Origin: Pseudorhodoferax aquiterrae
GTDB taxonomy: Bacteria > Pseudomonadota > Gammaproteobacteria > Burkholderiales > Burkholderiaceae_C
DNA length: 64,000 nt
Direction of reading: 5' to 3'
NCBI RefSeq assembly: GCF_014652235.1
Contig: NZ_BMYK01000014.1
Coordinates: forward strand, 62,001-126,000
The notes under the pieces were generated by a model. The model saw nothing but the letters and a program-made list of their open reading frames with translations. It was not told the DNA's origin and ran no database searches. Shown piece by piece: positions 10,729 through 19,584 of the stretch. Positions within the stretch are counted from its first letter, which is position 1, and every line of letters begins with the position of its first letter. The translations under genes were made by a program, and so were the position numbers.

Positions 10729-11733
10729 ATGACATTCCCGACCCTTCGCATCGCCTTCGCGGCCGGCCTGCTGGCCGTCTCTGCAGCCGGCATGGCCCAG
10801 AACCTGCCCGGCAAGGGCATCCAGGTGCAACCGCTGCAAAGCTCGATCGCCGAAGAGACCTTCCAGACCCTGCTGGTCAGCCGCGCGCTGGAGAAGCTGG
10901 GCTACGACGTGCAGCCCATCCGCGAGATCGAGTACGCGACGGCCTATGTGGCCATCGCCAACGGCGACGCCACGCTGATGGCCGCCAGCTGGAACCCGCT
11001 GCACGACGACTTCTTCAAGAACGCCGGCGGCGCGGCCAAGCTCTGGCGCCAGGGCACCTACTCGACCAACGCACTGCAGGGTTACCTGATCGACAAGAAG
11101 ACGGCCGAGGCGCACAAGATCCGCAGCATCGACCAGCTCAAGGACCCGGCCATCGCCAAGCTGTTCGACACCGACGGCGACGGCAAGGCCAACCTCACGG
11201 GCTGCAACCCGGGCTGGGGCTGCGAGGGCGTCATCAACCACCACCTGCAGGCCTACGGCATCGCCAACACCGTCCAGCACGTGCAGGGCAGCTACGCCGC
11301 GCTGATGGCCGACACCATCACGCGCCACCAGGAAGGCAAGCCCATCCTGTACTACACCTGGACTCCGTACTGGGTCAGCGGCGTGCTCAAGCCCGGCAGC
11401 GACGTGGTCTGGCTGCAGGTGCCGTTCTCCTCGCTGCCCGGCGCGCAGAAGGGCACGGACACCAAGCTGCCCAATGGCCAGAACTACGGCTTCGTGCCGA
11501 ACACGCAGCACATCGTGGTCAACAAGGCTTTCGCCGAGGCCAATCCGGCCGCGGCCAAGCTGCTGTCGGTGATGCAGCTGCCCGTGGCCGACATCAACGC
11601 GCAGAACCTGCGCATGCGCAACGGCGAGAACAAGGCCGCCGACATCGCGCGCCACACCGATGGCTGGATCAAGGCGCACCAGAAGACCTTCGACGACTGG
11701 ATCGCGCAGGCGCGCGCGGCGGCCGCGGACTGA
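10729..11733 (+). CDS. proX: Glycine betaine/L-proline-binding periplasmic protein
   Basis: A 334-residue precursor with a signal peptide ending near [10 protein letters not shown]. ProX hallmarks are the aromatic cage segments ([37 protein letters not shown]) and the two-cysteine [11 protein letters not shown]. It delivers betaine or proline to ProVW. It is the last gene of the operon, ending 19 bases before the stop of the converging truncated HEPN gene. Confidence 0.94.
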   Translation: MTFPTLRIAFAAGLLAVSAAGMAQNLPGKGIQVQPLQSSIAEETFQTLLVSRALEKLGYDVQPIREIEYATAYVAIANGDATLMAASWNPLHDDFFKNAGGAAKLWRQGTYSTNALQGYLIDKKTAEAHKIRSIDQLKDPAIAKLFDTDGDGKANLTGCNPGWGCEGVINHHLQAYGIANTVQHVQGSYAALMADTITRHQEGKPILYYTWTPYWVSGVLKPGSDVVWLQVPFSSLPGAQKGTDTKLPNGQNYGFVPNTQHIVVNKAFAEANPAAAKLLSVMQLPVADINAQNLRMRNGENKAADIARHTDGWIKAHQKTFDDWIAQARAAAAD

Positions 11734-11752
11734 CCGCGGCCCGGACGCCCGG

Positions 11753-11863
11753 TCAGCGGCTGACGAGGAACTCCTGCACCTCCATGCCGGCCAGCATGCC
11801 CCGCAATTCGCGCACGAAGCCGCGCATGTCGTGCAGATGCGCCGGGAGCCGGTCCGCCGTCAT
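11753..11863 (-). pseudogene. Truncated HEPN (DUF86-type) toxin remnant
   Basis: The reverse strand encodes 36 residues that look like the start of a DUF86 HEPN ribonuclease (LHDMRGFVRELRGMLAGM then EFLVSR), followed by a stop. Intact members run to about 110 residues and carry the catalytic RX4-6H motif near the middle; that part is absent. The ATG overlaps the stop of the antitoxin gene as ATGA, the usual operon overlap. The sequence breaks off next to the 3' end of proX. Being so short, the family call rests on pattern and position. Confidence 0.6.
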
Positions 11864-12159
11864 TGGAACGGGGGCTTGAGTTCCGGCTCGATGGCGCGGC
11901 GCCGGAACGGGTTGTCGAGCACCGACGGAAACGCCAGGTCCACTGCGCGCCCTTCGAACACCGCGGACAGTTCGTCCTGCAGGTCGACCAGCGCAAAGCC
12001 GCTCGGTGCCCGACCGGGCGCAAATTCCACCAGCAGATCGACATCGCTGGCCAGTGTCTCGTCGCCACGTGCGACCGATCCGAACATCTGCAGGCGCTGT
12101 ACGCTGTAGCGGCGGCAGATGTCCGCGATGTGTTGGCGTTGAACCGGTCCGAGCAGCAT
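11860..12159 (-). CDS. MNT-type nucleotidyltransferase antitoxin
   Basis: A 99-residue minimal nucleotidyltransferase. The signature GSVARGDE (G-S-x-A-R-G) is near residue 27 and is followed by the metal-binding pair SDVDLLVEF. MNT proteins of HEPN-MNT modules inactivate the HEPN ribonuclease by AMPylating or binding it. Its partner downstream is truncated, so this is probably an orphan antitoxin. The active-site residues look intact, so it may still be functional or may only persist by recent decay of the toxin. Confidence 0.85.
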   Translation of the reverse strand: MLLGPVQRQHIADICRRYSVQRLQMFGSVARGDETLASDVDLLVEFAPGRAPSGFALVDLQDELSAVFEGRAVDLAFPSVLDNPFRRRAIEPELKPPFQ

Positions 12160-12350
12160 CGGGCCATGATACGGGAGGCGCCGTCCGCAACTCAACGCCC
12201 CCGCCCAAGCGCGCGGCGCATCCGGGCATGTCCTACAGACGCCAAGCGGCCCACGGCGTAGCGTCGATGTTCGCCCCATCGGGCAGAACAACAAGGCACA
12301 GGCCATGCACCCGCACAACAACAAGCACCACCGTCCGCGGCCGGCCCGCC

Positions 12351-13202
12351 ATGGCTGAGCCCATCACCCTGTGGCGCACCACCCTGTGGACGGTCGCCCT
12401 CCTCAACATCGGCCTCTGGAGCTGGACCGCCTGGCGCGTGCACCGCGGCGACCTGCCCTGCGACGCGCGCTGGCACGGGCTGCGCCGGCTGCAGCTGTGG
12501 CTGTCGGCCGGCTACGTGTTCGGTTGCGCGTTCCGCTCGGTCGTGCCGGTCTACGACATCCCGCGCCTGGTCATGGTCGATGCGCCCTGGTCCAACGCGC
12601 TGGTGGGCCGTTCCGTCGCGACCCTGGCCGAGCTGTGTTTCGCCGCGCAATGGGCGCTCATGCTCCAGGACACCACGCGCGGCGGCGACCGCCCCGTGGC
12701 GCGCCTGGTCGCGCTGCAGATCGTGCCGCTGATCCTCGTCGCCGAATGCTTCTCCTGGTACTCGGTGCTGAGCACCTCCAACCTGGGGCACACCATCGAG
12801 GAAAGCCTGTGGGGCCTGTGCGCCGCGCTGGTGGCGCTGTGCCTGGCCACCCTGTGGCCGCGCGTGGCGCCGGCCCAGCGGCCGGTGCTGGCGCTGTGGG
12901 TGGCGGCCGCCGCCGCCTACGCGCTGTACATGTTCGCGGTCGACGTGCCGATGTACTGGCAGCGCTGGCTGGCCGACGAGGCGGCGGGCCGCGCCTATCT
13001 CGGCCTGGGCGCCGGTGTGGCCGACATGGCGGGCCGCGTGGTCGTGTCCACGCAGTGGGCCGACTGGAAGACCGAGGTCGTCTGGATGACGCTGTACTTC
13101 AGCGTGGGCGTGTGGGCCAGCATCGGCCTGGTCCATGCGCCGCGGCTCGCGCTGCAGGCGCAGGCGCGGCGGACGCGGCCATCACAGAAAATCGCTGCAT
13201 GA
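12351..13202 (+). CDS. Multi-pass membrane protein of unknown function
   Basis: A 283-residue hydrophobic protein, not recognised. About seven membrane segments can be counted (near residues 8-25, 45-65, 85-105, 120-140, 155-175, 185-210 and 245-265), separated by short charged loops; the C-terminal 20 residues are basic. The ATG at 12351 is the first methionine after which the sequence looks like a membrane protein. Its stop overlaps the start of the next small gene as ATGA, so the two are translationally coupled. Confidence 0.7.
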   Translation: MAEPITLWRTTLWTVALLNIGLWSWTAWRVHRGDLPCDARWHGLRRLQLWLSAGYVFGCAFRSVVPVYDIPRLVMVDAPWSNALVGRSVATLAELCFAAQWALMLQDTTRGGDRPVARLVALQIVPLILVAECFSWYSVLSTSNLGHTIEESLWGLCAALVALCLATLWPRVAPAQRPVLALWVAAAAAYALYMFAVDVPMYWQRWLADEAAGRAYLGLGAGVADMAGRVVVSTQWADWKTEVVWMTLYFSVGVWASIGLVHAPRLALQAQARRTRPSQKIAA

Positions 13203-13402
13203 CGACAGCCACCTACGAGATCAGCCTGATCCTGCCCGACCCCCACGACCCGCGCCCGCGCAGCATCCGCGTGAGCGAGAGCTACGTCCAGCAGGAGAAG
13301 GACCTCAGCGCCGCGCAGAAGGCCGCCATCCTGGCCTTGCCACCGGGCGGCACCTGGGCCGGCCGTGCCATCCGCATCCAGCGCCTGGCCGACGGCAGCT
13401 AG
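13199..13402 (+). CDS. Small hypothetical protein coupled to the membrane protein
   Basis: A 67-residue soluble protein, not recognised. It contains a beta-like N-terminus (TYEISLILPDPHD) and a C-terminal GTWAGRAIRIQRLADG. The ATGA overlap with the upstream gene argues that it is real and co-translated. Its TAG stop is embedded in CTAG, which also provides the stop of the converging secreted protein gene. Confidence 0.6.
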   Translation: MTTATYEISLILPDPHDPRPRSIRVSESYVQQEKDLSAAQKAAILALPPGGTWAGRAIRIQRLADGS

Positions 13403-13839
13403 CGCGGCGCCTCGGCCGCCTCCTGCACGCGCCGCTCGAAGGTCTCGGCGCAGCGCCGGTAGCCCTTGTGCTCCTTCTCGAACTTGGCCACCGCCTCGCG
13501 GTCGGCCGGCTCGAACACCTGGCCGATGCCCTGCTCCACGGGCTCGAAACCACGGTGCGCGAACAGCAGCAGCCGGCGCGGGTTGAGCGCCAGCTGCGCC
13601 TGCTCGAAGCTGCAGCCGCACACGTCGCGGCTGGCGCGCAGATAGGCCATGGCCTTGGCGGAAAAGCCGGCCTCCTTGGACAGGCGGTTCAGCAGCAGTT
13701 CGTCCAGCGGGTACAGCAGCGCGGTGCAGCGCGCCAGGTAGGTCTCGCGGTCGACCTCGATCTTCTGGGCCGCGGCCAGGCCGGGCAGGAGCAGCAGCAG
13801 GGCCGAGCAGGCCAGCGCGGGAATGGGGCGCATGGGCAT
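13399..13839 (-). CDS. Secreted hypothetical protein
   Basis: A 146-residue precursor with a clear signal peptide ending at about GLAAA-QKIEVD. The mature part is charged and helical and contains four cysteines (ARCTALL, DVCGCSFEQ, YRRCAETF), so disulfides or a metal site are possible. I do not recognise a domain. The start may be either of two ATGs at 13839 and 13833. It shares a four-base CTAG stop overlap with the opposing small gene. Confidence 0.7.
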   Translation of the reverse strand: MPMRPIPALACSALLLLLPGLAAAQKIEVDRETYLARCTALLYPLDELLLNRLSKEAGFSAKAMAYLRASRDVCGCSFEQAQLALNPRRLLLFAHRGFEPVEQGIGQVFEPADREAVAKFEKEHKGYRRCAETFERRVQEAAEAPR

Positions 13840-14044
13840 CGTGGTGGCGGTTCAGCGGCCGGCCATGGTAGTGCATGACGCCCCCCGCCCCACGCAGGCG
13901 CCACGCGCCACAGCTGCTACCATTTGTCAACAGGACCGGGTCAAAGAACGCCTGGATTTGACCCAAAGGCTGGCCGAAATCGCCCGCTCCGCGGCGTACA
14001 GCGCACACATCCCAGCCGCAGACCGCCCCGACGAGGAACCCGCC

Positions 14045-15082
14045 GTGCACATTGCGAAGACGCTGCTGGAGCAGTTCAACATCAACGAGATGGAGATCAT
14101 CCGGCGCATGGAGCTGCTGGACCTCACCCAGCGCGAACTCGATCTGCTCGCGGCGCAGCAACCCGTGATCGAACGCAAGCTGGCCTACATCGTCGCCCGG
14201 TTCTACGAGAAGCAGACCGCCTTCGACGAGATCGCGCTGCTGATCGGCGACGCCGACACGCTCGCCCGGCTGCGCGCCGCGCAGACCCGCTACATCCAGG
14301 ACCTGTTCGCGGGCGACTACGGCCACGCCTACGTCAACGGCCGCCTGCGCATCGGCCTCGTGCACAAGCGCATCGGGGTGGAGCCCAAGCTGTTCCTGTC
14401 GGCCGCCTGCACGCTCAAGTACCTGCTGTCCGAGGTGCTGGCCCACGAGATCGAGGACCGCAGCACGCTGCTGGACGTGCTGCGTGCGCTCGACAAGCTC
14501 ATGAACTTCGACAACGCCCTGGTCTTCGACACCTACATCGGCACGCTGCTCAGCGCCATGGAGAGCGCCAAGAAGCGCATCGAAACCTATGCCCATGCAC
14601 TGGAGCAGAAGTCCAAGATCCTGAGCACGCACGCCGAGCGCGATCCGCTCACCGAGCTGTACAACAAGCGCGGCATGACCATGGCGCTGACACGCGAACT
14701 CAATGCCGCGCAGCGGCGCAAGAGCCAGGTGTCGCTGGTCTACATGGACGTCAACAAGTTCAAGTTCATCAACGACACCTTCGGCCATGCCAAGGGCGAC
14801 GAGGTGCTGCGCGCGCTGGGCGAGGCCATCGCCAAGAGCTGCCGCAGCACCGACTTCGCCTGCCGCGTGGGCGGCGACGAGTTCTGCGTGATCCTTCCCG
14901 ACGCCGCGCCCGACGTGGCCGAGGGCATCGCCGAGAAGATCGCCGAAGCCTTCACAGCCCTGTTCCCCGAGTTCTCGGTCGCCGCCGGCGTGGCCGGCAC
15001 CGGCCCCGAGCAGTTCATGACCGAGAGCGAGCTGCTGGAGGCGGCGGACAAGGCCATGTACGCGGCCAAGCGCGCCGTCTAG
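14045..15082 (+). CDS. Globin-coupled diguanylate cyclase
   Basis: From a GTG at 14045 the protein has 345 residues. Residues 10-165 form a protoglobin-type sensor with H107 (GLVHKRIGVEP) as the expected proximal haem ligand. Residues 190-345 form a GGDEF domain with GGDEF at 276-280 and the inhibitory RxxD site RSTD at 267-270, five residues before it. Such proteins make cyclic-di-GMP in response to oxygen. I prefer this start because GAGGAA lies six bases upstream and the globin domain begins there; ATGs at 13823 and 13865 would add an unmatched tail overlapping the divergent gene. Confidence 0.88.
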   Translation: MHIAKTLLEQFNINEMEIIRRMELLDLTQRELDLLAAQQPVIERKLAYIVARFYEKQTAFDEIALLIGDADTLARLRAAQTRYIQDLFAGDYGHAYVNGRLRIGLVHKRIGVEPKLFLSAACTLKYLLSEVLAHEIEDRSTLLDVLRALDKLMNFDNALVFDTYIGTLLSAMESAKKRIETYAHALEQKSKILSTHAERDPLTELYNKRGMTMALTRELNAAQRRKSQVSLVYMDVNKFKFINDTFGHAKGDEVLRALGEAIAKSCRSTDFACRVGGDEFCVILPDAAPDVAEGIAEKIAEAFTALFPEFSVAAGVAGTGPEQFMTESELLEAADKAMYAAKRAV

Positions 15083-16071
15083 AACCCCAACACCATGCGC
15101 CCGCGCGTGCCACGTGCGCGCATGCGCGCCATGGCCTCGGGCAGCTGCGCGAACGGCAGCTGCTGCGCGATGCGCGCCAGGTAGCGCGGCTTGTAGTCGC
15201 TGGCCAGCCGCGCCCACACGGTCCGGCGCAGCGGCATCGGGCTGTTGGCGTTGATGCCGATGAGCCGCACGCCGCGCAGGATCAGCGGCAGCACCGTGGT
15301 CTGCAGCTCGGCGCCGCCGGCGTTGCCGAAGCTCGTGATGACGCCCTCCGGTGCCGCACTGCGCAGCAGCCAGGCCAGCATCGCGCCGCCCACGGCGTCC
15401 ACGGCACCGGCCCACTGCGCCTTGTCCAGCGCGCGGCCGGCGCCCGCGGCCGCATCCGGCGCCAGCACACGCGCCGCGCCCAGCGCGCGCAGGTAGCCGT
15501 CGGCGTCGCCCTTGCCGCTGACCGCGACGACCTCGTAGCCGCGCCCGGCCAGGATGTCGATGGCCACACTGGCCACGCCGCCGCTGGCCCCCGTCACCAG
15601 CACCGGCAGGCCGCCTGGCGCCAGGCCGTTGTGTTCCATCCAGTGCACGCACAGCGCAGCCGTGTAGCCGGCCACGCCCAGCGTGCCGGCCTCCTCCAGG
15701 CTCAGCCCGGCCGGCAGCGGGAGCGCCCAGTCGGCACGCACGCGGGCGAACTCGGCATGGCCGCCGTCGTGGTCGACGCCGATGCCGAAGCCGTGCACGA
15801 GCACCGCATCGCCCGGCGCGAAGCGCGGATCGTCCGAGGCCACCACCTCGCCGGCCAGGTCGATGCCGCCGATGCGCGGGTACTGCCGCACGATCTGGTT
15901 CAGGCCGGCCGCGGCCAGCGCGTCCTTGTAGTTGACGCTGGTGTAGGCCACGCGGACCAGCAGCTCGCCGGGCGAGAGATCGTCCACGCCGAGCTCGACG
16001 AAGCGGCCGGCCACCGGGCCACCAGCGGCCTCCTGGTGCAGCCGGAAGGCGCGGAAGCGTTCGGGCCGCAT
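15079..16071 (-). CDS. AcuI/YhdH-family acryloyl-CoA reductase-like oxidoreductase
   Basis: A 330-residue zinc-free medium-chain dehydrogenase. The N-terminal VAYTSVNYKDALAAAG and the nucleotide-binding VTGASGGVASVAIDILAGRG place it in the AcuI/YhdH branch, which reduces acryloyl-CoA with NADPH. It is the last gene of a four-gene operon, one base after the Bug receptor gene. Its stop shares CTAG with the diguanylate cyclase stop. The operon context fits handling of a reactive enoyl-CoA; the true substrate is unknown. Confidence 0.85.
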   Translation of the reverse strand: MRPERFRAFRLHQEAAGGPVAGRFVELGVDDLSPGELLVRVAYTSVNYKDALAAAGLNQIVRQYPRIGGIDLAGEVVASDDPRFAPGDAVLVHGFGIGVDHDGGHAEFARVRADWALPLPAGLSLEEAGTLGVAGYTAALCVHWMEHNGLAPGGLPVLVTGASGGVASVAIDILAGRGYEVVAVSGKGDADGYLRALGAARVLAPDAAAGAGRALDKAQWAGAVDAVGGAMLAWLLRSAAPEGVITSFGNAGGAELQTTVLPLILRGVRLIGINANSPMPLRRTVWARLASDYKPRYLARIAQQLPFAQLPEAMARMRARGTRGRMVLGF

Positions 16072-16072
16072 C

Positions 16073-17050
16073 TCAATCCGCCTTGATGCCGGCGGCCTTG
16101 GCCACGCGGCCCCACTTGTCCGTCTCGGCCTGGATCAGCGCCGTGAACTCGGCCGGGCTGCAGCTCTCGGGCTCGATGCCCAGGCGCGCCAGGTGCTCGC
16201 GCATCTGCGGCGTGGCCAGAGCGTCCACCATGGCCTTGTTGAGCTTGGCGACGATGGCCCGCGGCGTGCCGGCGGGCGCCAGCAGGCCCCACCAGGACGA
16301 GGCCTCCATGGGCACGCCCAGCTCGCCCGTGGTCGGCACGTCCGGCAACAGCGCGCTGCGCCTGGCGGCGGCCACGGCCAGCGGGCGCAGCTTGCCCGCC
16401 TTGATCATGCTGTTGGTGGGCGGCAGGTTGTCGAAGCTGAGGTCGATCTGCTTGCCCACCAGCGCCGCCACCGCCTCCGAACTGCCCTTGTAGGGCACGT
16501 GCAGCAGCCGCGCCTGGGTGTTCGCGCGGAACAGCTCGCCGGCCAGGTGCGGGATGCTGCCGTTGCCGGCCGTGCCGTAGCTGAGCCCGTCCTTGGTGCT
16601 GCGCGTCTGCGCGATCAGGCCCTTCAGGTCCAAGACCTTCGAATCGGCGTGGACCACCACGTAGACCGGCGCCTTGGTGATGAGCGAGATCGGCGTGAGG
16701 TCGCGCTGCGCGTCGTAGGGCAGCTTGTCGAACAGCACGGCATTGGTCGCGAGGTTGGCCGTGCCCAGCAGCAGCGTGTAGCCGTCGGGCGCGGCGCGCG
16801 TCACCGCGAGCGTGCCGGTCTGCGTCGCGGCGCCGGCCTTGTTCTCGACGATGAAGCTCTGGCCGAAGACCTCGGTCAGGCGCTGGCCGATGGCGCGCGC
16901 CGCCGTGTCCGCACCGCCGCCCGGCGCATAGGGCACGATGATGCGCACGGGCTTGTCGGGGTAGTCGGCCGCATGGGCCGCAGGCACAAGTGCGGCAAGG
17001 GCCAGCAGGCAGGCGCCGACGGCGCGGCGCGCGAACAGGGGTTGGTGCAT
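16073..17050 (-). CDS. Bug-family tripartite tricarboxylate transporter receptor
   Basis: A 325-residue periplasmic solute receptor with a signal peptide ending at about PAAHAA-DYPDKP. Typical Bug features are RIIVPYAPGGGADTAARAI, the FIVENKAGA segment and LHVPYKGS. AGGAGA precedes the start. No TctA/TctB membrane genes are nearby, as is common for Burkholderiales Bug receptors. Its place among CoA-thioester genes suggests that it captures the carboxylate substrate of the operon. Confidence 0.92.
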   Translation of the reverse strand: MHQPLFARRAVGACLLALAALVPAAHAADYPDKPVRIIVPYAPGGGADTAARAIGQRLTEVFGQSFIVENKAGAATQTGTLAVTRAAPDGYTLLLGTANLATNAVLFDKLPYDAQRDLTPISLITKAPVYVVVHADSKVLDLKGLIAQTRSTKDGLSYGTAGNGSIPHLAGELFRANTQARLLHVPYKGSSEAVAALVGKQIDLSFDNLPPTNSMIKAGKLRPLAVAAARRSALLPDVPTTGELGVPMEASSWWGLLAPAGTPRAIVAKLNKAMVDALATPQMREHLARLGIEPESCSPAEFTALIQAETDKWGRVAKAAGIKAD

Positions 17051-17069
17051 GTCGTCTCCTCGGGGTGGT

Positions 17070-18233
17070 TCAGTGCTGCCCGGCGCGCGCCAGCGTGCGC
17101 TTGGCGATGTTGAGCTGGTGGATCTGGCTGGTGCCCTCGTACAGGCGGAACAGGCGCACGTCGCGGTAGAAGCGCTCGATCGCATGGCCGCGGATGAAGC
17201 CGGTGCCACCCAGCATCTGCACGCAGCGGTCGGCCACGCGGCCGCACATCTCCGAGGCGAAGTACTTGCACATCGACGCCTGCATGGTCACGTCCTCGCC
17301 GGCATCGCGCGCACGGGCCGTCTCCAGGATCAGCGCGCGCGCCGCGTGGATCTCGGTCTGGCAGTCGGCGATCAGCGCCTGCACGAGCTGGAACTCCGCC
17401 ACCGCCTGGCCGAACTGGCGGCGCTGCGTCACATGGGCCACGGCCTCGTCCAGCATGCGGATGGCCGGCCCGGTGCACAGCGCGGCCAGGTGGATGCGCT
17501 GCTTGTTGAGCACCTTCATCGCGGTCTTGAAGCCGTTGCCGGTGTTCTGGGCGCCGCCCACGATCTGGTCCGCATGCACGCGGCAGTCGGCGAAGAACAC
17601 TTCCGAGACGGGCGAGCCGGCCTGGCCCATCTTGTCGTAGGGCTGGCCCGTGGACAGGCCCGGCGTCTCGCGCTCGACCAGGAAGGCCGTGATGCCGCGG
17701 GCCGAGCGGTCCTCGGGATCGGTGCGCGCCATCACCGTGAACAGCCCGGCGATGGGCGCATTGGTGATGAAGCACTTGCTGCCGTTCAGCACGTAGTGGT
17801 CACCGTCGCGCACCGCGCTGGTCTGCAGCGCCACGGCGTCCGAGCCAGCCCCGGGCTCGGTCAGCGCGAAGCAGCCCGTCAGCTCGCCGCGCGCCATGCG
17901 CGGCAGGTAGCGGTCCTTCTGCGCCGGCGTGCCGTCGGCCACCAGCGCCTCGGAGCCGATGCCGGTGTTCGTGCCCACACGGGCGCGGAAGGCCACCGAG
18001 GCCTGCGACAGCTCCATCGCGGCCAGCACCAGTTCTTCGGTCGTCATGCCGGCGCCGCCATAGGCCTCGGGGATGGACCAGCCGAAGTAGCCGCTGCGCG
18101 CCAGGTCGGCGACCAGGTCGTCCGGCACGGCATCCAGCCGCTCGACCTCGGCCTCGCGCGGGATCATCTGTTCGCGCACCTGGCGGCGCACGTTGGCCAG
18201 CAGTTCGCGGAATGCCTCGGGGTCGCGGATCAT
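17070..18233 (-). CDS. Acyl-CoA dehydrogenase
   Basis: A 387-residue FAD enzyme. The family signatures CFALTEPGAGSDA (near residue 130) and QMLGGTGFIRGHAIERFYRD (near residue 345) are present. The C-terminal LYEGTSQIH holds the position usually taken by the catalytic glutamate. It oxidises an acyl-CoA to the enoyl-CoA and passes electrons to ETF. It lies between the CoA transferase and the Bug receptor. Substrate cannot be read from sequence. Confidence 0.93.
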   Translation of the reverse strand: MIRDPEAFRELLANVRRQVREQMIPREAEVERLDAVPDDLVADLARSGYFGWSIPEAYGGAGMTTEELVLAAMELSQASVAFRARVGTNTGIGSEALVADGTPAQKDRYLPRMARGELTGCFALTEPGAGSDAVALQTSAVRDGDHYVLNGSKCFITNAPIAGLFTVMARTDPEDRSARGITAFLVERETPGLSTGQPYDKMGQAGSPVSEVFFADCRVHADQIVGGAQNTGNGFKTAMKVLNKQRIHLAALCTGPAIRMLDEAVAHVTQRRQFGQAVAEFQLVQALIADCQTEIHAARALILETARARDAGEDVTMQASMCKYFASEMCGRVADRCVQMLGGTGFIRGHAIERFYRDVRLFRLYEGTSQIHQLNIAKRTLARAGQH

Positions 18234-18250
18234 GTGCGTGTTCTCCTTCT

Positions 18251-19453
18251 TCAAATCACGTGGGCGGCGCGCAGGGCGGCCAGGTCGGATGCCGTGAGGC
18301 CCAGCGTGCCGTAGACGGCTTCGTTGTGCTCGCCGCAGGCCGGGCCCGTGCGCGGCGGTGGCGGCGCGGCACCGAAGCGCGGCACCGCGGCCGGCGCCGG
18401 CAAGGAGCCCAGCTCGGGATCGGGCAGGCGCCAGAACGCGCCACGCGCGCGGTAGTGCGGGTCTGCCAGCGCGTCGGCGATCGAATAGATCTTGCTGAAC
18501 GGCACGCCATGCGCCTCGAGCCGTTCGGCCAGGGCCGCGAAGCCGTGCGCGGCGAACCAGGCGGCGATGGCGCCGTCGACCTCGTCCAGGTGGCGCACGC
18601 GCGCCGGGTTGCTCGCAAAGCGCGGATCGTCGGCCAGGGCCGGCGCGTCCATCGCGGCGCAGAGCCGGCGGAAGATCGCGTCCGACGAGCCGACCAGCGT
18701 GATCCACTGCCCGTCCTGCGTGCGGTAGATGTTGGACGGCGCCGTGTAGCTGGCGCGCGCGCCGCTGCGCCCGCGCACCTCGCCCAGGCATTCGTGCTCG
18801 GCCGCCAGCGGCTCCAGCACGCGCAACAGCGCCTCGGTGGCCGAGAGATCGACCTCGCGACCCGGCGCCTGCGGGTCGCGCGCCCGCTCGGCCGCCAGAC
18901 TCGCGATGGCGAAAGCGCCGAACAGGCCGGCCACCGCATCGCCCACTGGGAAGTTGATGTGCAGCGGATGGCCGCCGGCCTCGCCCGTCAGGTGGGCCAG
19001 CCCGCCCATGGCTTCGAAGATGCGCGCGAAGCCGGGCCGCCCCGCATAGGGTCCGGTCTGGCCGAAGCCCGTGAGCCGCAGCACAGACAGGCGCGGGTTG
19101 GCCGCCTGCAGCGTGGCCCAGTCCAGGCCCCAGCGGTCCAGCGTGCCGGGGCGGAAGTTCTCCACCAGGATGTCGAAGCCGGCGATCAGCCGGAGGAACA
19201 GCGCGCGGCCCTCGGGCTTGCGCACGTCCAGCGAGATGCCGGCCTTGCCGCGGTTCAGCACCTTCCAGTACAGGCCGGTGGGTGCCAGGCCGCGCAGCGG
19301 GTCGTTGCCCTCGGGCAGTTCGAGCTTGACGACCTCCGCGCCGGCATCGGCGCACAGCGTGGCGCCGAACGGGGCGGCCACCACGGTGGCCATGTCCAGG
19401 ATGCGCAGGCCGCTCAGCGGGCCTGACGTGGCGTGGCGGCTCGCCGGGCTCAT
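18251..19453 (-). CDS. CaiB/BaiF-type (class III) CoA transferase
   Basis: A 400-residue enzyme that moves CoA between acids. The N-terminal LSGLRILDMATVVAAPFGAT and VKLELPEGNDPLRG are typical, followed by VLNRGKAGISLDVRKPEG and VENFRPGTLDRWGL. The conserved catalytic Asp region is LSATEALLRVLE or the upstream VGDAVAGLFG. It is first in the operon and divergent from a tandem IclR regulator, suggesting that it activates the imported acid for oxidation by the dehydrogenase. Confidence 0.92.
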   Translation of the reverse strand: MSPASRHATSGPLSGLRILDMATVVAAPFGATLCADAGAEVVKLELPEGNDPLRGLAPTGLYWKVLNRGKAGISLDVRKPEGRALFLRLIAGFDILVENFRPGTLDRWGLDWATLQAANPRLSVLRLTGFGQTGPYAGRPGFARIFEAMGGLAHLTGEAGGHPLHINFPVGDAVAGLFGAFAIASLAAERARDPQAPGREVDLSATEALLRVLEPLAAEHECLGEVRGRSGARASYTAPSNIYRTQDGQWITLVGSSDAIFRRLCAAMDAPALADDPRFASNPARVRHLDEVDGAIAAWFAAHGFAALAERLEAHGVPFSKIYSIADALADPHYRARGAFWRLPDPELGSLPAPAAVPRFGAAPPPPRTGPACGEHNEAVYGTLGLTASDLAALRAAHVI

Positions 19454-19565
19454 GGGGCCGCCTCGTGCAGCGCTGCACAGTCGTTCGTTCGCATCCGGGG
19501 TCTCCTGTCGTTCGGGGTCGATCCGGCGCGCAGCTTAGGTGGGCCACCATCCGGCGCCAATCCTT

Positions 19566-19582
19566 GTTTCGCTATATTGAAC
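19566..19582. promoter_or_regulatory. Putative IclR-type operator over the regulator's own -10
   Basis: GTTTCG-CTATA-TTGAAC is an imperfect 17-bp dyad of the general form bound by IclR proteins. It contains TATATT (19573-19578) as a possible -10, only six bases before the GTG start at 19585, so the transcript may be nearly leaderless and autorepressed. Function is inference. Confidence 0.4.
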
Positions 19583-19584
19583 GC

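Noticed and set aside
13823-14044. N-terminal extension of the diguanylate cyclase from ATG 13823 or 13865
   Set aside because: It would overlap the divergent secreted-protein gene and add residues unlike globin sensors; the GTG at 14045 has a good ribosome site.
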